DNA of 64,000 bases, taken from assembly GCF_004302915.1 (NCBI RefSeq), contig NZ_QQBI01000016.1, positions 1 to 64,000 of the forward strand, read 5' to 3'. Below are positions 48,496-58,052 of this stretch, in pieces. How positions within the stretch are numbered: the stretch's first letter is position 1; each line of letters starts with the position of its first letter. Source of the stretch: Komagataeibacter xylinus (GTDB lineage: Bacteria > Pseudomonadota > Alphaproteobacteria > Acetobacterales > Acetobacteraceae). The notes beneath the pieces were generated by a model. It ran no database searches and had not been told where the DNA came from. It saw nothing but the letters and a program-made list of their open reading frames with translations. A program made the translations under genes and the position numbers.

Positions 48496-50451
48496 TTGAC
48501 AGGATTGCGTCATCTCCGCCTGGCAGCCAGTGCGCGGCGCGGGGCCGGTTATGTCAGCCTGTTCGCGGTCATGACGGTTTTCCTGCCGGGGCTGCCAGCG
48601 GCTTTTGCGGCTGACCCGCAGGACTACACCACAACCATCCGCCCCACCGGCAATGCCGACCTTGATGCAGCGCTCAGGGCATCTTCCGACCTGCTTTCGC
48701 TCCAGAAAACGCAGGCCGTCAGCCCCTTTGCCCTGACCGGGCGCATCCATAACGACTATTCCCGCCTGATCAGCGCGCTTGAAAGCTATGGCTACTACGC
48801 GGGCAGCATTACCATCACCATAAGCGATGGCAGCCACAAGGGCGCCACGCCCGCCGATGGCGGGCAGGACGGGCGCGACCCCGACCTGCCGGAATGGATG
48901 CAGGCGCTGCCCGCGGGCCACAAGGCGCAGGTGAGCATCGCGGCCACGACCGGCCCGCTGTTTCGCATCGGCACGGTCACGCTCAACCCCGACAAGGGGG
49001 ATGGCCCCATTCATCTCAACGCCACCGAGGCGGCGGCCTTCGGCATGAAGCCGGGCGCAGCCGCGCAGGCCGAGGCCGTGCTGACGGCGGCGGCGAGCCT
49101 CCAGACCGCCCTGACGGAGGAAGGCTACGCGCTGGCCCATGTCAGCACCCCGCAGGCCTGGCTGCGCCCCGCCACCCATACGCTCGACATTGCCTATACC
49201 GTGCATCGCGGCCCTGTGGTGAACCTTGGCGCCTTCGCCTTTGGCGGGCTGCAGCGCACGCACCCGGCCTATATCGCGCGCAGGCTGACCATTGCGCCGG
49301 GCGAGCTGTACCAGCCCTCGCGCATCGAGCGCGCCCGGCAGGACATCGCCTCGACGGGGCTGTTTTCCGATGTGCAGGTCAATCATGGGGATACGCTGGC
49401 CCCTGATGGCTCCATGCCGCTCGATTTCGGCTTTCATGAAGGCAAGCGCCACAGCGTGGGGGCGGAGGGCGGGTATTCAACCGATCTCGGTGGCCGCGCG
49501 GGCGTGACATGGACGCATAACAACCTGTTCGGCAATGCCGAGCGGCTGCGGCTCACCGCGCTCATCACCGGGCTTGGCGGCTCGGCGGAGCAGGGGCTGG
49601 GCTATGATTTCTATGCCGACCTGATGAAGCCCGATTTCGGCTCGCGCCAGCAGAACCTGAGTGCCCGCATCGAAGGCATCAAGCAGGAACTCTATTCCTA
49701 CCGCCAGACCGCGCTGCTCGCGCGCATAGGCATCGTGCGCCACGTCAACCGGCACTGGAACGTGTCGTTCGGCGGCCAGATCGAGCAGGAACAGATCGAG
49801 CAGATGCGCACCACCAGCAGCTACTTCATCCTCTCGGTGCCGCTCACCGCCAATTACGACGGCACGGGCGTGGACAACCCCATCACGCCTGCCACCCATG
49901 GCGTGCGCGTGGGGGCCAGCATCACGCCCTCCGCCTCGTTGACCGACGGCACCTCGTTCTTCGCCATCATGCAGGCCACGGTCTCGACCTATTTCGACCT
50001 CAAGCATCTTGGCCTGAGCCGTCCTGGCCGCAGCGTGCTGGCGTTTCGCGGCACCATCGGCAATGTGGAAGGGGCCTCGACCTTCGCCATCCCGCCTGAC
50101 CAGCGGCTATACGCCGGTGGCTCGGCCACGGTGCGCGGCTTCCGCTACCAGGGCGTTGGCCCGCAATTTGCCAATACGCGCTACGCCATTGGCGGCACGT
50201 CGATGGATGCGGGGTCATTTGAATACCGCCAGCGCATATTGCAGAAATTCGGCGCGGTGGGCTTTATCGATGCAGGCCAGGTCACGGCGGACCGCACGCC
50301 CTTCCAGGGCACGGTGCGCGTGGGTGCGGGGGCCGGGGCGCGCTACTACACGCCCATCGGCCCGGTGCGGCTGGATGTGGCGGTGCCCCTCAACCGCCCC
50401 GCCAAAGGCGACAAGTGGGAGCTGTACGTGGGCCTGGGGGAGACATTCTGA
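48496..50451 (+). CDS. tamA: Translocation and assembly module protein TamA
   Basis: Outer-membrane BamA-family protein, 651 aa, which with TamB moves lipids and helps autotransporter assembly between the membranes. A signal peptide ends near AFAADPQ (about residue 39). POTRA repeats follow (ISALESYGYYAGSITITI; VVNLGAFAFGGLQRTHPAYIARRL), then a C-terminal beta-barrel with GGSATVRGFRYQGVGP (VRGF/Y motif of Omp85) and the final LYVGLGETF strand ending in Phe. Start is TTG 48496, with AGGGG upstream. Its TGA overlaps the tamB ATG by one base. Confidence 0.88.
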   Translation: MTGLRHLRLAASARRGAGYVSLFAVMTVFLPGLPAAFAADPQDYTTTIRPTGNADLDAALRASSDLLSLQKTQAVSPFALTGRIHNDYSRLISALESYGYYAGSITITISDGSHKGATPADGGQDGRDPDLPEWMQALPAGHKAQVSIAATTGPLFRIGTVTLNPDKGDGPIHLNATEAAAFGMKPGAAAQAEAVLTAAASLQTALTEEGYALAHVSTPQAWLRPATHTLDIAYTVHRGPVVNLGAFAFGGLQRTHPAYIARRLTIAPGELYQPSRIERARQDIASTGLFSDVQVNHGDTLAPDGSMPLDFGFHEGKRHSVGAEGGYSTDLGGRAGVTWTHNNLFGNAERLRLTALITGLGGSAEQGLGYDFYADLMKPDFGSRQQNLSARIEGIKQELYSYRQTALLARIGIVRHVNRHWNVSFGGQIEQEQIEQMRTTSSYFILSVPLTANYDGTGVDNPITPATHGVRVGASITPSASLTDGTSFFAIMQATVSTYFDLKHLGLSRPGRSVLAFRGTIGNVEGASTFAIPPDQRLYAGGSATVRGFRYQGVGPQFANTRYAIGGTSMDAGSFEYRQRILQKFGAVGFIDAGQVTADRTPFQGTVRVGAGAGARYYTPIGPVRLDVAVPLNRPAKGDKWELYVGLGETF

Positions 50452-53400
50452 TGCCGCAAGACACGCCATCCTCCCCCCCGCCGCGCACGGGGCGGCGCAT
50501 TGCGCGCGCCTGCGCGCTGGCGCTGGGCATTCCTTTCGGGCTGGTGGCCGCGGCACTGGCCATGGTGCTGGTGGCGGCCAATACCGGGGCGGGCCAGCGC
50601 GAGATCGAGCGCCGCCTGCCCGGCCTGACCGGGGGCAGCGTGCACCTGTCGGGGCTGGGGGGGCGCTTTCCCGATGCGCTGCATGTCCAGCATCTTGAAC
50701 TTGATGACTACAGGGGCGCGTGGCTGTCGATCGATGACCTCCAGCTTGACTGGTCGCCCCTGCGGCTGCTCACGCGGCAGGCGGTCATCAGCAACCTGTC
50801 CATGGCGCGGCTGGCCATTCCGCGCCTGAGCGAGGATGACCCCGCCCACCCGCCAAAGCCTGAACAGCCCTCGGGCGGCAGCATCCACATGGGTGTCAAC
50901 ATCAAGGAAGTGCATGTGGCGCGGATTGATGTGGGCGCGGCCCTGGCGCAGGTTCCCGCCGCCTTCAGCCTGGGCGGCCATGCCAGCCTGGCCGATATCG
51001 CCCCGGTGCTCGATCATTTCTCGATCGCGACCCTGCCGCCGGCCGATATCGCGCTGAAGCTGACCCGGCTCGATCATCCCGGCAGCCTCGATCTTGTCAC
51101 CAGGCTGGGCAAGGCAGACGTGGCGCTGGACCTGCACGCCAGCGAAGGGGAGGACGGCTTCCTCGCCACGCTCAGCCACGTACCCGCCCTGGCACCACTT
51201 GACCTCTCGCTGGGGCTGCATGGCCCGCGTGATAACACGCAACTCGCGCTTGCGCTGGCTACGGGCGGCATTCATGCCAGCGCGCATGGCCAGCTCGGGC
51301 TGCTCGATCACCACATGGCGCTTGATGTCGCGGCCCATAGCGGCGCTGTAACGGCGACTGGCGGCACGGGCTGGCAGGGTGCCGACCTCGCCACCCATCT
51401 GGGCGGCACGCTGGACCGCCCCACGGGCAACGGCACGCTCGACATCGACCGCCTGACCTATAACGACACCAGCTTCACCAACCTGCATCTGGTGGCCGAT
51501 GGGCTGAGTGCTCCGGTTGCGGGCCAGCCGGAACATGCGGCGGTGCATGCCACCGTGACGGGGCTGCGCATTCCGGGCAGCCAGCCCATGCTGTTCGCTG
51601 CCGATCCGCTGAAACTTGATGTCATGTGGCGGCCCGATGCGCCAAAGGGGCCGGTCACGCTGTCGCTGGCGCACCCGCTGGCGCAGGTGACCGGGCAGGC
51701 CACCACCACGCAGCCCATTACAGCCACCTTCCATGCCGACCTGCCCGACCTTGCCCCGCTGGCAGCGGCGGGTGGTACGGACCTGCATGGCCATGCGGGC
51801 CTGGATGGCAGCGTGAGCCTGCCCGCAAAGGGGCAGGACGGGCAGTTCGGCCTCGAGAGCCGGATCGTGCTTGATGGCGGCCTGCCGGTGGCTGTCGGGC
51901 TTGTGGGCGACAAGGGGCATGTGAGCGTTGCGGGCACCATGACGCCGGGCGGGAAGGGAGGCAATACGATCCGCTTCACCACGTTGCAGGTACAGGGCCG
52001 CACCCTGCAGCTTGATGCCACGCCGAGCCAGATCGTAACCGGTACGCCGCTCAATGTGGATGCCACGGCGCATCTGGCCCTGTCGGACCTGCATGTGCTG
52101 GCGCCCACGCTCAAGGGGCACATGCAGGCCGACCTGCATGCGGCGGGCCCGGTCAATGACCTCATGGCCAGCCTGAAAACCCAGGCCAGCATCGCGGCAA
52201 GCAACACGGCGGCGGGTGACGTGCAGGCCAGCCTGACCATGGCGCACCTGCCACAGGTCAGGCAGGGGGAGCTTGCCATATCCGGCACGGTGGACCGGGC
52301 ACCCATACAGGTCAGCGCCCATCTCGACAGCAATGCCGATAACAGCCGCCACCTGCAGATTGCCCAGCTGGGCTGGAAGAGCCTTGGCGGCACGGCGGAC
52401 ATGACGCTGCCCGATGGCCACAAGGTGCCAACCGGCATGCTTGACCTGCACATGACCCGCCTGGCCGACCTGCATGACCTGACCGGGCAGGACATCAGCG
52501 GCCATGTCGCGGCTACCGCGCGCACCACCAGCGCCACGGCCACGGCGCCTGCCGCACTGGCGGTGAATGTCGATGGCGCGCTCAATGCCGCCATCGCCCG
52601 CATCGACCGGGTCGTGCTCAGGGGCCACGTGCTCGACCCCACGGGCGATGCCCCCACGACCGACCTCGACCTTGCGGTGGATAACGCCCATTTCCGCGAT
52701 ATGGGGGGGCGGGCGCATGTTACGGCCAAGGGGCCGCTTGCGGCGCTGGATGTGAACGCGCAATCCACGCTCGATACGCCCTGGACCGGCCCCGCCTCGC
52801 TGGACACGGCGCTGGTGGCCAATATCAGCGGGCAGTCGGTGAGCGTGCGCCGCCTCGTGGCGCAGGCACGCGGCGAGCAGGTGCGCCTCGATGGGCCGGT
52901 GAGCGTGGGGTATGGCAAGGAGATCGCGCTCGACCACCTGCGCGTGAGCTTGACGCCGCCGCGTGGGCAGGCGGGCAGTATCGAGGCCAGCGGCAAGGTC
53001 AGCCCGGCGCTTGACCTGCACGTGGCGATCAACCGCCTCTCGCCCGACCTGCTGGCCCCCTTCGTGCCCACGCTGCACGCGCAGGGCCAGCTCTCGGCCG
53101 AGGCCCGGCTGACCGGCACGCCCGCCAGCCCCACGGGCAAGGTCAGCCTGCGCGGCACGGACCTCAGATACCATACCGATTATACATCCTCGCTCGCGCC
53201 CGCGTCGATCGAGGCCACGGCCAACCTCAATGCAGGCATGGCGCGGGTGGATGCCCAGATCGAGGCGGGGCCGCAGGTCAATCTGGGCCTGCATGGCACG
53301 GCGCCGGTCAACAAGGCCGGGCAGATCACCCTGCAGGCCGATGGCAAGGTGGACCTTGCGGTGGCCAATGCCTATCTGGGCGCGCAGGGCATGCAGGCGG

Positions 53401-54653
53401 GGGGCAACCTACAGGTGGCGCTGGGCGTGCGCGGCACTCCCGCCCAGCCCCGGCTCAATGGCACGCTCAGCCTGAGCAATGGCCTGTTCCATGACTTTGG
53501 CGAGGGCATACAGCTTTCATCCATGCAGGGCACGGTCAACGCCCTGGGTGACAGGCTGGTCATTGCAACGCTCACCGCGCAAGCTGGCAAGGGCAGCATA
53601 GCGGCCTCGGGCAGTTATGGCGTGCTCCAGCCCGGCCAGCCGATCGACCTGCACGTGCATGCCGACAGTGCCCGCCCGCTGGCCAGCGACCTGATTACCG
53701 CAACACTCAATGGCGACCTTGACGTGAAAGGCCAGCTTGCCAGCCGGATCGACGCCACCGGCAACATCACGCTCAAGCGGGTGGACATCAACATTCCCGA
53801 TTCCCTGCCCACCTCGGTCGCGCATCTGGATGTGATCCGGCCCGAGGATGAGAAAAACCAGGAAAAAATCGTCAAATCCACCCCGATGGTGATCGGGCTG
53901 GGGCTGGATGTGACCTCGCCGGGGCAGTTCTATGTGCGCGGGCATGGGCTGAACACCGAAATGCACGGCCATATCCACGCAGGCGGCACCGCAACCGCGC
54001 CGGTGATGACGGGGGCGTTCTCGCTGGTGAAGGGTGGGTTCTCGCTTGGCGGCATCTCGCTCGACTTCAGCAAGGGGCAGGTGGGCTTCAATGGCGTGGG
54101 GGTGACGCATGCCATCGACCCGACGCTGGATTTCGTGGCCGAGCGCAGCACCAATGATGGCACCGCCCGGCTGAACGTGGGCGGCTATGCCAGCGCGCCC
54201 AAGATCACGTTCTCGTCCTCGCCGCCGCTCTCGCAGGACCAGATCCTGGCCATCCTGCTGTTCGGCACCGATACGCAGTCGCTCTCGCCCACGCAGATGG
54301 CCTCCATCGCCGCTGCGGTGGCCAGTATCAGCGGTGGGTCCGCCTTTGACCCGCTGGGCATGGTGCGCAAGACGCTGCATCTGGACCGGTTGCAGATGAG
54401 CAGTTCCTCCAATGGCTCGGGCGGCAACGATACCGGGGCCATCGAGGCGGGCAAATATGTCATGCGCGGGGTGTATGTGGGGGCCAAGCAGGCCACGTCG
54501 GGTTCAGGCACGCAGGCGCAGGTGCAGGTTGACCTGACCAAGCGGCTCAAGATCAACACCACCGTGGGCACGGGCGGCAACGTGACCGGCTTCACCACGC
54601 CGGAAAATGATCCGGGCAGCAGTATCGGCCTGCTTTACCAGTTCAAATACTGA
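50451..54653 (+). CDS. tamB: Translocation and assembly module protein TamB
   Basis: A 1,400-aa bridge-like protein with one N-terminal membrane helix (about 18-43, GIPFGLVAAALAMVLVAAN) and a long repetitive beta-rich body of AsmA/TamB type. The C-terminal DUF490 domain (about 1,100-1,400) contains GGISLDFSKGQVGFNGVG and FSSSPPLSQDQILAILLFGTDTQSLSPTQ, and ends in a beta strand with final Tyr (YQFKY) for outer-membrane contact. It starts at the tamA stop (TGATG), so the pair is coupled. Confidence 0.9.
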   Translation: MPQDTPSSPPPRTGRRIARACALALGIPFGLVAAALAMVLVAANTGAGQREIERRLPGLTGGSVHLSGLGGRFPDALHVQHLELDDYRGAWLSIDDLQLDWSPLRLLTRQAVISNLSMARLAIPRLSEDDPAHPPKPEQPSGGSIHMGVNIKEVHVARIDVGAALAQVPAAFSLGGHASLADIAPVLDHFSIATLPPADIALKLTRLDHPGSLDLVTRLGKADVALDLHASEGEDGFLATLSHVPALAPLDLSLGLHGPRDNTQLALALATGGIHASAHGQLGLLDHHMALDVAAHSGAVTATGGTGWQGADLATHLGGTLDRPTGNGTLDIDRLTYNDTSFTNLHLVADGLSAPVAGQPEHAAVHATVTGLRIPGSQPMLFAADPLKLDVMWRPDAPKGPVTLSLAHPLAQVTGQATTTQPITATFHADLPDLAPLAAAGGTDLHGHAGLDGSVSLPAKGQDGQFGLESRIVLDGGLPVAVGLVGDKGHVSVAGTMTPGGKGGNTIRFTTLQVQGRTLQLDATPSQIVTGTPLNVDATAHLALSDLHVLAPTLKGHMQADLHAAGPVNDLMASLKTQASIAASNTAAGDVQASLTMAHLPQVRQGELAISGTVDRAPIQVSAHLDSNADNSRHLQIAQLGWKSLGGTADMTLPDGHKVPTGMLDLHMTRLADLHDLTGQDISGHVAATARTTSATATAPAALAVNVDGALNAAIARIDRVVLRGHVLDPTGDAPTTDLDLAVDNAHFRDMGGRAHVTAKGPLAALDVNAQSTLDTPWTGPASLDTALVANISGQSVSVRRLVAQARGEQVRLDGPVSVGYGKEIALDHLRVSLTPPRGQAGSIEASGKVSPALDLHVAINRLSPDLLAPFVPTLHAQGQLSAEARLTGTPASPTGKVSLRGTDLRYHTDYTSSLAPASIEATANLNAGMARVDAQIEAGPQVNLGLHGTAPVNKAGQITLQADGKVDLAVANAYLGAQGMQAGGNLQVALGVRGTPAQPRLNGTLSLSNGLFHDFGEGIQLSSMQGTVNALGDRLVIATLTAQAGKGSIAASGSYGVLQPGQPIDLHVHADSARPLASDLITATLNGDLDVKGQLASRIDATGNITLKRVDINIPDSLPTSVAHLDVIRPEDEKNQEKIVKSTPMVIGLGLDVTSPGQFYVRGHGLNTEMHGHIHAGGTATAPVMTGAFSLVKGGFSLGGISLDFSKGQVGFNGVGVTHAIDPTLDFVAERSTNDGTARLNVGGYASAPKITFSSSPPLSQDQILAILLFGTDTQSLSPTQMASIAAAVASISGGSAFDPLGMVRKTLHLDRLQMSSSSNGSGGNDTGAIEAGKYVMRGVYVGAKQATSGSGTQAQVQVDLTKRLKINTTVGTGGNVTGFTTPENDPGSSIGLLYQFKY

Positions 54654-54715
54654 AGCGTCACGTCAGGGGCGGGGCAGGCGGCATTTGCCGGCAGGACACG
54701 CCCTGTTTCATCAGG

Positions 54716-55027
54716 CTAGGTGTGGGCTGGCGGCGTTGCCGCTTCAGCGCGCATCCGTGCGAGCCTGGCTTTGTTGAAGCGCTTGAGGCGGGCCTTGCGC
54801 CGGTTCCTGTGGGCAAGCAGGGTCTGTCCAGCCTGTTGCGCCGTGGGCAGGAGGCGCGTGTCATCAACGCGGGGATAGGCCCCGCCGCATATGGGGTCCG
54901 GGCAGCCGCAGGTAATGAGGTGGGTGTGGTAAGGCACGGGGCCCTGCCGTTTCTGGATGGCATTCATGCGGTCGAGGTTGCGGCGCGTATCGATGATTGC
55001 ATCGCGGCTAAAGAATTTTCCGGCCAT
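54716..55027 (-). CDS. Small hypothetical protein with a Cys cluster
   Basis: A 103-aa basic protein I do not recognise. It has a mid-protein cluster ITCGCPDPICGGAYPR with three cysteines and two prolines, and a Lys/Arg-rich C-terminal helix (HRNRRKARLKRFNKARLARMR). The cluster could bind a metal; the basic tail could bind nucleic acid. Start ATG 55027 is favoured over 55036 because CAGGG sits at the right distance. It lies alone between the convergent tamB gene and the carD gene on the same strand. Confidence 0.6.
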   Translation of the reverse strand: MAGKFFSRDAIIDTRRNLDRMNAIQKRQGPVPYHTHLITCGCPDPICGGAYPRVDDTRLLPTAQQAGQTLLAHRNRRKARLKRFNKARLARMRAEAATPPAHT

Positions 55028-55166
55028 TATTTCCATCCCTGCCTGTCATGGTAGCCGGAGGCCCTGCGTCTTTTGTTCCGTACCGGGCCATGTGTCAGCG
55101 CCCATAGCAAAACCGCTGGCACGGGGGCCAGCGGTGTCTTGTCGGTTGGGTGGGGAAGGGGCGGGA

Positions 55167-55763
55167 TCAGGCCGCCTTCATCACCTCGGTCAGGTTTTCC
55201 AGTACTTCGGTCGGCTCCTTGCCTTCCAGCACGGCCACTTCGGCCACGAAGCGTTCCTGTGCGGCCTCGAACAGCTTGCGCTCGCTGAAGCTGCCATCAA
55301 GGCTGTCGACATTGCGGCGCAGGTCGCGCAGCACTTCGGCAATCTGCACGAGGTCGCCGGAATTGATCTTTTCCTGGTAGGCCACCGCGCGGCGCGCCCA
55401 CATGCCACGGCTGACATGGGGCTTGCCCTTGATGATGGCCATCGCCTTGTCCACGATCTCGCGCGAGACGATCTTGCGCAGGCCCGACTTGCGCGCCTTC
55501 GAGAGCGGGATGCGCAGCGTCATCTGGTTGCCGGGGAACGAGATCTGGATCATCTCCAGCTTCGTGCCCGCGATCTCGTCGACCCCGATCCGGTCAACGC
55601 GGCCCACGCCATGCGCGGCATAGACGATGGCATCGCCTTCGCGGAACGGATCTTCATCTTTTACAGCCGTGCTGGACTTGGCCTCGGCTGCCGTGGTCGC
55701 GGCGGCGGTCCGCGCCATGGCATCGGTCACAGTGCCCTTCTGGGTGGTTCTGAACATGCTCAT
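55167..55763 (-). CDS. CarD-family transcriptional regulator
   Basis: A 198-aa RNA-polymerase-binding regulator. After a disordered, Ala/Thr-rich N-terminus (1-35) comes the RNAP-interaction domain (FREGDAIVYAAHGVGRVDRIGVDEIAG, the start of the TRCF-like fold) and a helical DNA-binding domain (WARRAVAYQEKINSGDLVQIAEVLRDL). CarD stabilises open promoter complexes, often at rRNA and housekeeping promoters. ATG 55763 follows AGGGCGG; an ATG two codons later is equally possible. Confidence 0.93.
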   Translation of the reverse strand: MSMFRTTQKGTVTDAMARTAAATTAAEAKSSTAVKDEDPFREGDAIVYAAHGVGRVDRIGVDEIAGTKLEMIQISFPGNQMTLRIPLSKARKSGLRKIVSREIVDKAMAIIKGKPHVSRGMWARRAVAYQEKINSGDLVQIAEVLRDLRRNVDSLDGSFSERKLFEAAQERFVAEVAVLEGKEPTEVLENLTEVMKAA

Positions 55764-55820
55764 GTCCGCCCTATAGCATAAATTGCGCCTGCTGTCTTGA
55801 GGCGCTTGCACGGCACGGCT

Positions 55821-56696
55821 TCAGCCCTGAATGCCCCTGACGGGTGCCAGCGGGGGTGGTGCGGGCAACCCGCAGGACTGCATGAGGTCGATCTCGATGG
55901 TGCGCGATATGGTCAGCATCGGCATGCCGTGCGGTGTCGCGCCAAAGGGGTCCTGCAGGTCGCTGCCGATCTTGTCGAGGGCCACGAACAGGAGCCCGAC
56001 GAGTGATGAGCCGAGCGGCGTGATCCACCCCAGCGTCTGCACCATGGAAAGTGGCAGGATGATGCAGAACACCGCCGCCACCACCTTGGGCAGCACCGAG
56101 AACTGGATGGCCAGCGGCGTGTTGCGGATGCGCTCGAGCCCGCCCTGCGCGTTGCTCATGTCCGACAGGATGCGGTCGATCTGGCCCTGCAGCGCGCCAT
56201 CGATATCCATCGCGCGGCATTCCGCCTCCACCCGCAGCCCGATCTGGAACAGGATGGCGGCAGGGATGTTGGCGCGGCCTTCAATGCCCGGCTTCATGGA
56301 ATCAGGCAGAAGGCGCAGCACGTCATCCATGTCATCAAGCCGGCCCAGCGCGCTGCGCAGGGCGTAGGGATAGGCGGCCATGGCGCAGGCCAGGTCGGGG
56401 CAGCCGCGCAGGATGGTGCCCGCCTGCCGGGCAAAGGAGCGGCTGTTATTGGTCACGGCCCCCCACAGGGTGCGCCCCTCCCACCAGCGGTTATAGGCGG
56501 TGTTGTTGCGAAAGCTCATGAACAGTACCAGCGCCGAGCCGATGAGCGATATGGGCAGGGTGGGCTGCTCCATCCATTCCTGATGGAAGATCTGGAACAT
56601 CACAACCACGACCACATCCCACGCGCACAGCAGCATGAGCGAGAGCAGGCTCTCGCGCATGAGGATCCACAAGCCGATTTTGCGATTGATGACCAT
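55821..56696 (-). CDS. Bestrophin-family membrane protein
   Basis: A 291-aa channel-like protein of the bestrophin/UPF0187 family. The N-terminus MVINRKIGLWILMRESL is typical, followed by a helix pair (LLSLMLLCAWDVVVVVMF; LPISLIGSALVLFMSFRNNTAYNRWWEGRTLWG, with the conserved NxAYNRWWEGR). A C-terminal helical pair (LGWITPLGSSLVGLLFVALDKIG) and DLQDPFG complete it. Bacterial members form pentameric ion channels. ATG 56696 is chosen by the family N-terminus. Confidence 0.9.
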   Translation of the reverse strand: MVINRKIGLWILMRESLLSLMLLCAWDVVVVVMFQIFHQEWMEQPTLPISLIGSALVLFMSFRNNTAYNRWWEGRTLWGAVTNNSRSFARQAGTILRGCPDLACAMAAYPYALRSALGRLDDMDDVLRLLPDSMKPGIEGRANIPAAILFQIGLRVEAECRAMDIDGALQGQIDRILSDMSNAQGGLERIRNTPLAIQFSVLPKVVAAVFCIILPLSMVQTLGWITPLGSSLVGLLFVALDKIGSDLQDPFGATPHGMPMLTISRTIEIDLMQSCGLPAPPPLAPVRGIQG

Positions 56697-56933
56697 ATGG
56701 CGTTCCCGGAACGGTTGAAAAAAGCAGGGTGCCGTTGCCAGCCCCTTTCCCGCGCTTATCACATCGCGCGGCAGGCATGGCAGCGTGGCATGGTGCGTGG
56801 CATCATTTGTCACTTAAAGAGCTTAATGTTTTCCTGACCGGGCAACATTGACGCGCCCCGCCCCGATGCCCTTAATCGTTGCGAAGATGTACGGGCCCTG
56901 GAGCCTGCAACGCATGCAAGGAAAGACTGGTCA

Positions 56934-58049
56934 ATGGATGTAAGGGCCGCCGTAGCCTTCGAGGCTGGCAAACCGCTTGAAATCGAGACCGTGCAGCTCG
57001 AAGGCCCGCGTGAGGGCGAGGTGCTGGTGGAAATCATGGCCACCGGCCTGTGCCATACCGACAAGTTCACCCTCTCCGGCGCTGACCCGGAGGGGCTGTT
57101 CCCCGCCATTCTGGGCCATGAAGGGGCGGGGATCGTGCGTGAGGTCGGCCCCGGCGTGCGCCACCTCAGGCCCGGTGATCATGTGATCCCGCTCTACACG
57201 CCGGAATGCCGGGAGTGTAAGTCCTGCCTCTCGCGCAAGACCAATCTGTGCACGGCCATCCGCACGACACAGGGCAAGGGGCTGATGCCCGATGGCACGT
57301 CGCGCTTTTCGTTCAAAGGGCAGCCGATCCATCACTACATGGGCTGCTCCACCTTCGCCAACTTTACCGTGCTGCCCGAGATCGCACTCGCCAAGATCCG
57401 CCCCGATGCCCCGTTTGACAAGGTGTTCTACATTGGCTGCGGTGTGACCACCGGCATCGGCGCCGTGCTGTTTACCGCCAAGGTCGAGGCCGGGGCCACG
57501 GTGGCCGTGTTCGGTCTGGGCGGCATCGGGCTGAACGTGATCCAGGGGGCGAAGATGGTGGGCGCCGAGCGGATCATCGGCATCGACATCAACCCCGGGC
57601 GCGAGGCCATTGGCCGCAAATTCGGCATGACCGATTTCATCAACCCCAAGGATCTCGGCCCCGATGGCGACCTTGTCGGCCATATCGTGGAGATGACCGG
57701 CGGCGGGGTGGATTACTCGTTCGAATGCGTGGGCAACCCCACGCTCATGCGCCAGGCGCTGGAATGCGCCCATCGGGGCTGGGGGGTTTCCACCATCATC
57801 GGTGTTGCGGGCGCGGGGCAGCAGATCAGCACGCGCCCCTTCCAGCTCGTGACCGGGCGGCGGTGGATCGGCTCGGCCTTTGGCGGCGCGCGCGGGCGCA
57901 CCGACGTGCCGCGCATCGTGGACTGGTTTATGGAAAACCGCATCGACATTGACAGCCTGATCACCCACAGGCTGCCACTCGAGCGCATCAATGAGGGCTT
58001 TGACATGATGGCCAAGGGCGAAAGCATCCGCACGGTCGTGGAGTTCTGA
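56934..58049 (+). CDS. frmA: S-(hydroxymethyl)glutathione dehydrogenase (class III ADH)
   Basis: Zinc-dependent formaldehyde dehydrogenase, 371 aa. It oxidises S-hydroxymethylglutathione to S-formylglutathione with NAD+. Catalytic zinc ligands are in GLCHTD (Cys), GHEGAGIV (His) and GCGVTTG (Cys); the structural zinc site is CRECKSCLSRKTNLC; the NAD-binding loop is VFGLGGIGLNV. Length is normal. It precedes fghA by 3 bp, so the two steps of glutathione-dependent formaldehyde removal are made together. No FrmR-type repressor is adjacent. Confidence 0.95.
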   Translation: MDVRAAVAFEAGKPLEIETVQLEGPREGEVLVEIMATGLCHTDKFTLSGADPEGLFPAILGHEGAGIVREVGPGVRHLRPGDHVIPLYTPECRECKSCLSRKTNLCTAIRTTQGKGLMPDGTSRFSFKGQPIHHYMGCSTFANFTVLPEIALAKIRPDAPFDKVFYIGCGVTTGIGAVLFTAKVEAGATVAVFGLGGIGLNVIQGAKMVGAERIIGIDINPGREAIGRKFGMTDFINPKDLGPDGDLVGHIVEMTGGGVDYSFECVGNPTLMRQALECAHRGWGVSTIIGVAGAGQQISTRPFQLVTGRRWIGSAFGGARGRTDVPRIVDWFMENRIDIDSLITHRLPLERINEGFDMMAKGESIRTVVEF

Positions 58050-58052
58050 TCC

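Noticed and set aside
50346-53294. Open minus-strand frame of about 980 codons opposite tamA/tamB
   Set aside because: Antisense to a well-supported tamB; composition is that of a mirror frame and there is no recognisable domain or ribosome site.
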